Assembly (NCBI GenBank): GCA_964553405.1
Contig: CAZKLS010000028.1
Span: 1-26,615, forward strand
DNA length: 26,615 nt
Origin: DATIRA01 sp964553405
Lineage (GTDB): Bacteria > Pseudomonadota > Gammaproteobacteria > Steroidobacterales > Steroidobacteraceae
Reading direction: 5' to 3'
Positions 24,154 to 26,615 of the stretch are shown in pieces; positions within the stretch are counted from its first letter, which is position 1; the number at the start of each line of letters is the position of its first letter. Under the pieces are notes generated by a model that was given only the letters and a program-made list of their open reading frames with translations, was not told the DNA's origin and did no database searches. The translations under genes and the position numbers were made by a program.

Positions 24154-24825
24154 TTAACGTAACCGCCCGGCCGAGGCACGGGCCTGGCCGGGCGCCTGCG
24201 CGCCTTCCGCCGCGTTGATCGGCTCGATCGTCAGTCCTTCCGGCCCGAGCTGCAGTCGCAGGCGCGCCTGGTGCAGCAACGGCTGCCATCCGCTGTCGTC
24301 GTAGTCAGCCGTGACGAGCCGCGCTGCGGAGCCGCCTGCGACTGCCTGCGACCAGAGATCATGTCCGGTCTGCGCAACCAGTGAGTACCCGCTGTGGTTC
24401 TCCGCGGTCGCTTCGGCGTCGTCGGCCGGTCGGGATTCGAGGCGCTCGAGCCGGTAGCGCTGGCCGAGGCCCGGATCCCAGTCCGCCGGCAGCCACCCGA
24501 GCCGGCGGATCCCGATGCGCCAGTTCTCGCCGCGCAGCTCGTAGACCGACATCCGTCCTTCCGGCAGCCGCGTCAACGTGGCCCGGAAGCGTCCGGCGCC
24601 GGTTCGCTCGAAGTGAAGCTCCGCCACCGGTTGCCCGGTGCCGAGCGGCTCGTAGGAGGCGAGATCGGGCCCGAGCCGCCAGAGCTTCCCGCCCGCGACC
24701 GCGAGCATCGCTGCGAGCAGCAGGTAGCCCGCCGCCGCTGCGGCGTGCCGCGCGACCGCACGCGACGCCGCGAGCAGCGCAGTGAGCGCTGCGACGAGCA
24801 GGATGACCGCTGCGGCAGCCTGCAC
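24154..24825 (-). CDS. Uncharacterised membrane protein with two N-terminal helices
   Basis: Predicted 223-residue protein starting at a GTG 5 bp after the hutH stop. Residues 1-20 and about 28-45 are two hydrophobic helices joined by a short basic loop (SRAVARH). A soluble domain follows (about 60-223) that is predicted to face the same side as the N-terminus. It contains ELRGENWRIGIRRLGWLP, RYRLERLESR and a GHDLW segment. The pattern of a membrane anchor plus a domain with RYRLERL resembles small proteins sometimes auto-annotated as multidrug transporters, but two helices cannot form a transporter and I do not assign a function. Codon bias matches the neighbours. Placement suggests co-transcription with hutH. 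Confidence 0.7.
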   Translation of the reverse strand: MQAAAAVILLVAALTALLAASRAVARHAAAAAGYLLLAAMLAVAGGKLWRLGPDLASYEPLGTGQPVAELHFERTGAGRFRATLTRLPEGRMSVYELRGENWRIGIRRLGWLPADWDPGLGQRYRLERLESRPADDAEATAENHSGYSLVAQTGHDLWSQAVAGGSAARLVTADYDDSGWQPLLHQARLRLQLGPEGLTIEPINAAEGAQAPGQARASAGRLR

Positions 24826-24830
24826 CCGGC

Positions 24831-26351
24831 TCAGTCCAGGAAGCGCGACAGCTGCCCGCCGCGCACCAGCGCGGCGAGCGACTCGATCTCGCGATCGAGC
24901 CGGCGGTCGCCGGGCTGGTAGGGAACCTGCTGCCGTACCAGCGCGTGGACGCGCTGCAGCGGCTCGGTCGTCGCGAGCGGGTGCATGCAGTCGATCGCAT
25001 GCGCCGCAGCCAGCAGCTCGATGCCGAGCACGCGCGCGGTGTTTGCGCAGATCTCGAGCAGCTTGCGGCCGGCCCACGGCGCCATGCTGACGTGGTCCTC
25101 CTGCCCGGCAGACGTCGGCAGGCTATCCACCGAGGCGGGGTGGGCATAGGTCTTGTTCTCGGAGACCAGCGCCGCTGCAGTGACGTGCGCCATCATGAAG
25201 CCCGACTCCAGGCCCGGCTCCGTCGCGAGGAACATGTTCAGGTTCGGGTTGACGCGGCGGTCGAGCAGGTCGATGCGCCGTTCCGCGATGCTCGCGAGCT
25301 CCGCGACCGCGATGGCCAGGAAGTCGCTGACGAAGCCGACCGGCTCGGCGTGGAAATTGCCGCCGGAGAGCACGTCGCGGCCGAACACGAGCGGGTTGTC
25401 CGACACGCCGTTGATCGCGGCGCCGAGAACCTGCCGGGCGTGCGCGATCGTGTGCTGTACCGCGCCCAGCACCTGCGGCATGCAGCGCACTGCGTACGGG
25501 TCCTGAACGCGCTCGCATTGCTCGTGGCTGCGCCGGATCTCGCTGTCCGTCAGCAGCAGCCGGAATCGCCGGGCGACCTCGATCTGGCCGGGCAGGCGGC
25601 TCGCCTGCTGAATCCGGTCGTCGAACGGCACGTGGCTGCCGGCCAGTCCCTCGACGGTCAGCGACCCCGCGACGATGGAGGCATCGAGCAGCCGCTCGGC
25701 CAGGAACAGGCCTTCGAGCGCCAGTGCGAGGCTGAGCTGCGTGCCGTTGAGCAGCGCCAGGCCTTCCTTCGCCTCGGGCTCGAGCGCGTCGCGACCGACG
25801 GCCTCGAGCACCTCGCCGTTGGCGAGTCGCCGCCCCTCGCAGGTGGCCTCGCCTTCGCCGATCAGCGCGAGCGCGAGGTGCGCGAGCGGCGCGAGGTCGC
25901 CCGAGGCGCCGACCGAGCCCTGGGCGGGGATGCACGGCAGCACATCGGCGTTCAGCAGCTCGAGCAGCAGCTCGGCGACCAGCGGACGGGCGCCCGAGCA
26001 GCCCGCCGCCAGACTGTTGGCCTTCAGCAGCAGCATCCGGCGCACGACGGGCTCCGACAGCGGCGCGCCGGTTCCGGTCGCGTGGCTGCGGATCAGGTTC
26101 AGCTGCAGTCGGCGGGTCTTGTCCGCGGGAATCACGCGGTTTGCGAAGGCCCCGAAGCCGGTGTTGATTCCGTAGCAGACCTCGCCGCTCGCGACGGTCT
26201 TCCTGACCGCCGTCGCGGAGGCCTGCATGCGCCGGCGCGCGGCCGCCGCGAGACGGACCCGCGGGCGCCGCGTCTCAAAGCTCCGCAGCTGCGCGAGCGT
26301 GAGCCTGCCGCCGTCGATCTCGAGGCTGTGCCGACGCCGTGCCGCGCTCAT
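24831..26351 (-). CDS. hutH: Histidine ammonia-lyase
   Basis: Removes ammonia from L-histidine to give urocanate, the first step of histidine catabolism. The 506-residue protein has the MIO cofactor triad Ala149-Ser150-Gly151 (GSVGASGDLAPLAH), Tyr60 in YGINTGFG, and Ser89-His90 (LIRSHATG). This Ser-His pair is typical of histidine-specific lyases, whereas phenylalanine and tyrosine lyases carry Phe-Leu or His-Leu. QEDHVSM lies towards the C-terminus. ATG 26351 was chosen because MSAARRRHSLEIDG matches the normal family beginning; the frame to 26423 would overlap ettA. No hutU, hutI or hutG accompanies it, so the rest of the pathway must lie elsewhere or this lyase serves another role. Confidence 0.9.
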   Translation of the reverse strand: MSAARRRHSLEIDGGRLTLAQLRSFETRRPRVRLAAAARRRMQASATAVRKTVASGEVCYGINTGFGAFANRVIPADKTRRLQLNLIRSHATGTGAPLSEPVVRRMLLLKANSLAAGCSGARPLVAELLLELLNADVLPCIPAQGSVGASGDLAPLAHLALALIGEGEATCEGRRLANGEVLEAVGRDALEPEAKEGLALLNGTQLSLALALEGLFLAERLLDASIVAGSLTVEGLAGSHVPFDDRIQQASRLPGQIEVARRFRLLLTDSEIRRSHEQCERVQDPYAVRCMPQVLGAVQHTIAHARQVLGAAINGVSDNPLVFGRDVLSGGNFHAEPVGFVSDFLAIAVAELASIAERRIDLLDRRVNPNLNMFLATEPGLESGFMMAHVTAAALVSENKTYAHPASVDSLPTSAGQEDHVSMAPWAGRKLLEICANTARVLGIELLAAAHAIDCMHPLATTEPLQRVHALVRQQVPYQPGDRRLDREIESLAALVRGGQLSRFLD

Positions 26352-26376
26352 TGCCGTCCGACCCCCGCGAGGCGTT

Positions 26377-26615
26377 TCACGCGTGCAGGTCCCGGAAGCG
26401 GACCCGGTGGGGCTGCTCCGCATCCTCGCCCCGCCGGCGCTTGAGGTCCTCGACGTATTCCGAGTAATTGCCTTCGAACCAGACGACCTCGCTGTCGCCC
26501 TCGAAGGCGAGGATATGCGTCGCGATCCGGTCCAGGAACCAGCGGTCGTGGGATATCACCACGGCGCAGCCGGGGAAGGCGAGCAGGGCCTCCTCGAGCG
26601 CGCGCAGCGTTTCCA
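26377..26615 (-). CDS. ettA: Energy-dependent translational throttle EttA (3' end)
   Basis: C-terminal 78 residues or so of an ABC-F ATPase; the gene continues beyond the right edge. In E. coli, EttA binds the ribosomal E site and gates entry into elongation according to the ATP/ADP ratio. Visible are TLRALEEALLAFPGCAV, the ABC switch histidine in VISHDRWFLDRIATHIL, and the EttA-type ending FEGNYSEYVEDLKRR and EPHR-like EQPHRVRF. This tail distinguishes EttA from Uup and YheS paralogues. It lies 25 bp upstream of hutH on the same strand, so read-through is possible. Confidence 0.88.
   Translation of the reverse strand, partial: ETLRALEEALLAFPGCAVVISHDRWFLDRIATHILAFEGDSEVVWFEGNYSEYVEDLKRRRGEDAEQPHRVRFRDLHA

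Noticed and set aside
1..26615. CRISPR array, tRNA or rRNA genes, transposase or prophage genes
   Set aside because: Looked for on both strands; no regularly spaced repeats, cloverleaf, rRNA signature or mobile-element protein was seen.

Overview
The window is chromosomal DNA of a high-GC gammaproteobacterium (roughly two-thirds G+C by eye, strong G/C third-position bias, long antisense shadow ORFs). The gene order map-glnD-dapC, divergent from rpsB-tsf-pyrH-frr-uppS-cdsA-dxr-rseP-bamA-skp-lpxD-fabZ-lpxA-lpxB-rnhB-dnaE, is the classic gammaproteobacterial arrangement, and the lipid A and BamA genes show an outer membrane with LPS. The genus cannot be named from the sequence alone.

Layout. 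1-332 is non-coding and holds structured inverted repeats beyond the 3' end of dapC. 333-5084 (minus strand) is map-glnD-dapC: N-terminal methionine removal, nitrogen sensing and lysine/peptidoglycan precursor synthesis. 5085-5292 is a divergent control region with back-to-back promoters whose -10 elements overlap, plus a structured rpsB leader. 5293-7230 (plus) is rpsB-tsf, closed by a clear intrinsic terminator. 7310-23376 (plus) is one nearly gapless run of 14 genes from pyrH to dnaE, with several 4-bp ATGA overlaps that imply translational coupling. It links nucleotide supply (pyrH), ribosome recycling (frr), undecaprenyl carrier synthesis (uppS, fed by dxr), phospholipid synthesis (cdsA), envelope stress proteolysis (rseP), outer-membrane protein assembly (bamA, skp), lipid A synthesis (lpxD, fabZ, lpxA, lpxB) and DNA maintenance (rnhB, dnaE).

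23402-26615 (minus) is less standard: the 3' end of ettA, a solitary hutH, an uncharacterised two-helix membrane protein, and a zinc-ribbon/DUF4145 protein, all in the same direction with gaps of 5 to 35 bp. accA, often found after dnaE in relatives, is not there.

I found no tRNA, rRNA, CRISPR, prophage, transposase or obvious new multi-gene system. The items most worth a second look are the folded repeat at 165-270 with its apparent inverted partner at the left edge, the acidic/basic C-terminal tail of about 100 residues on ribosomal protein S2, the overlapping divergent promoters, an Asn at the acyl-chain ruler position of LpxA, and the uncharacterised genes downstream of hutH.
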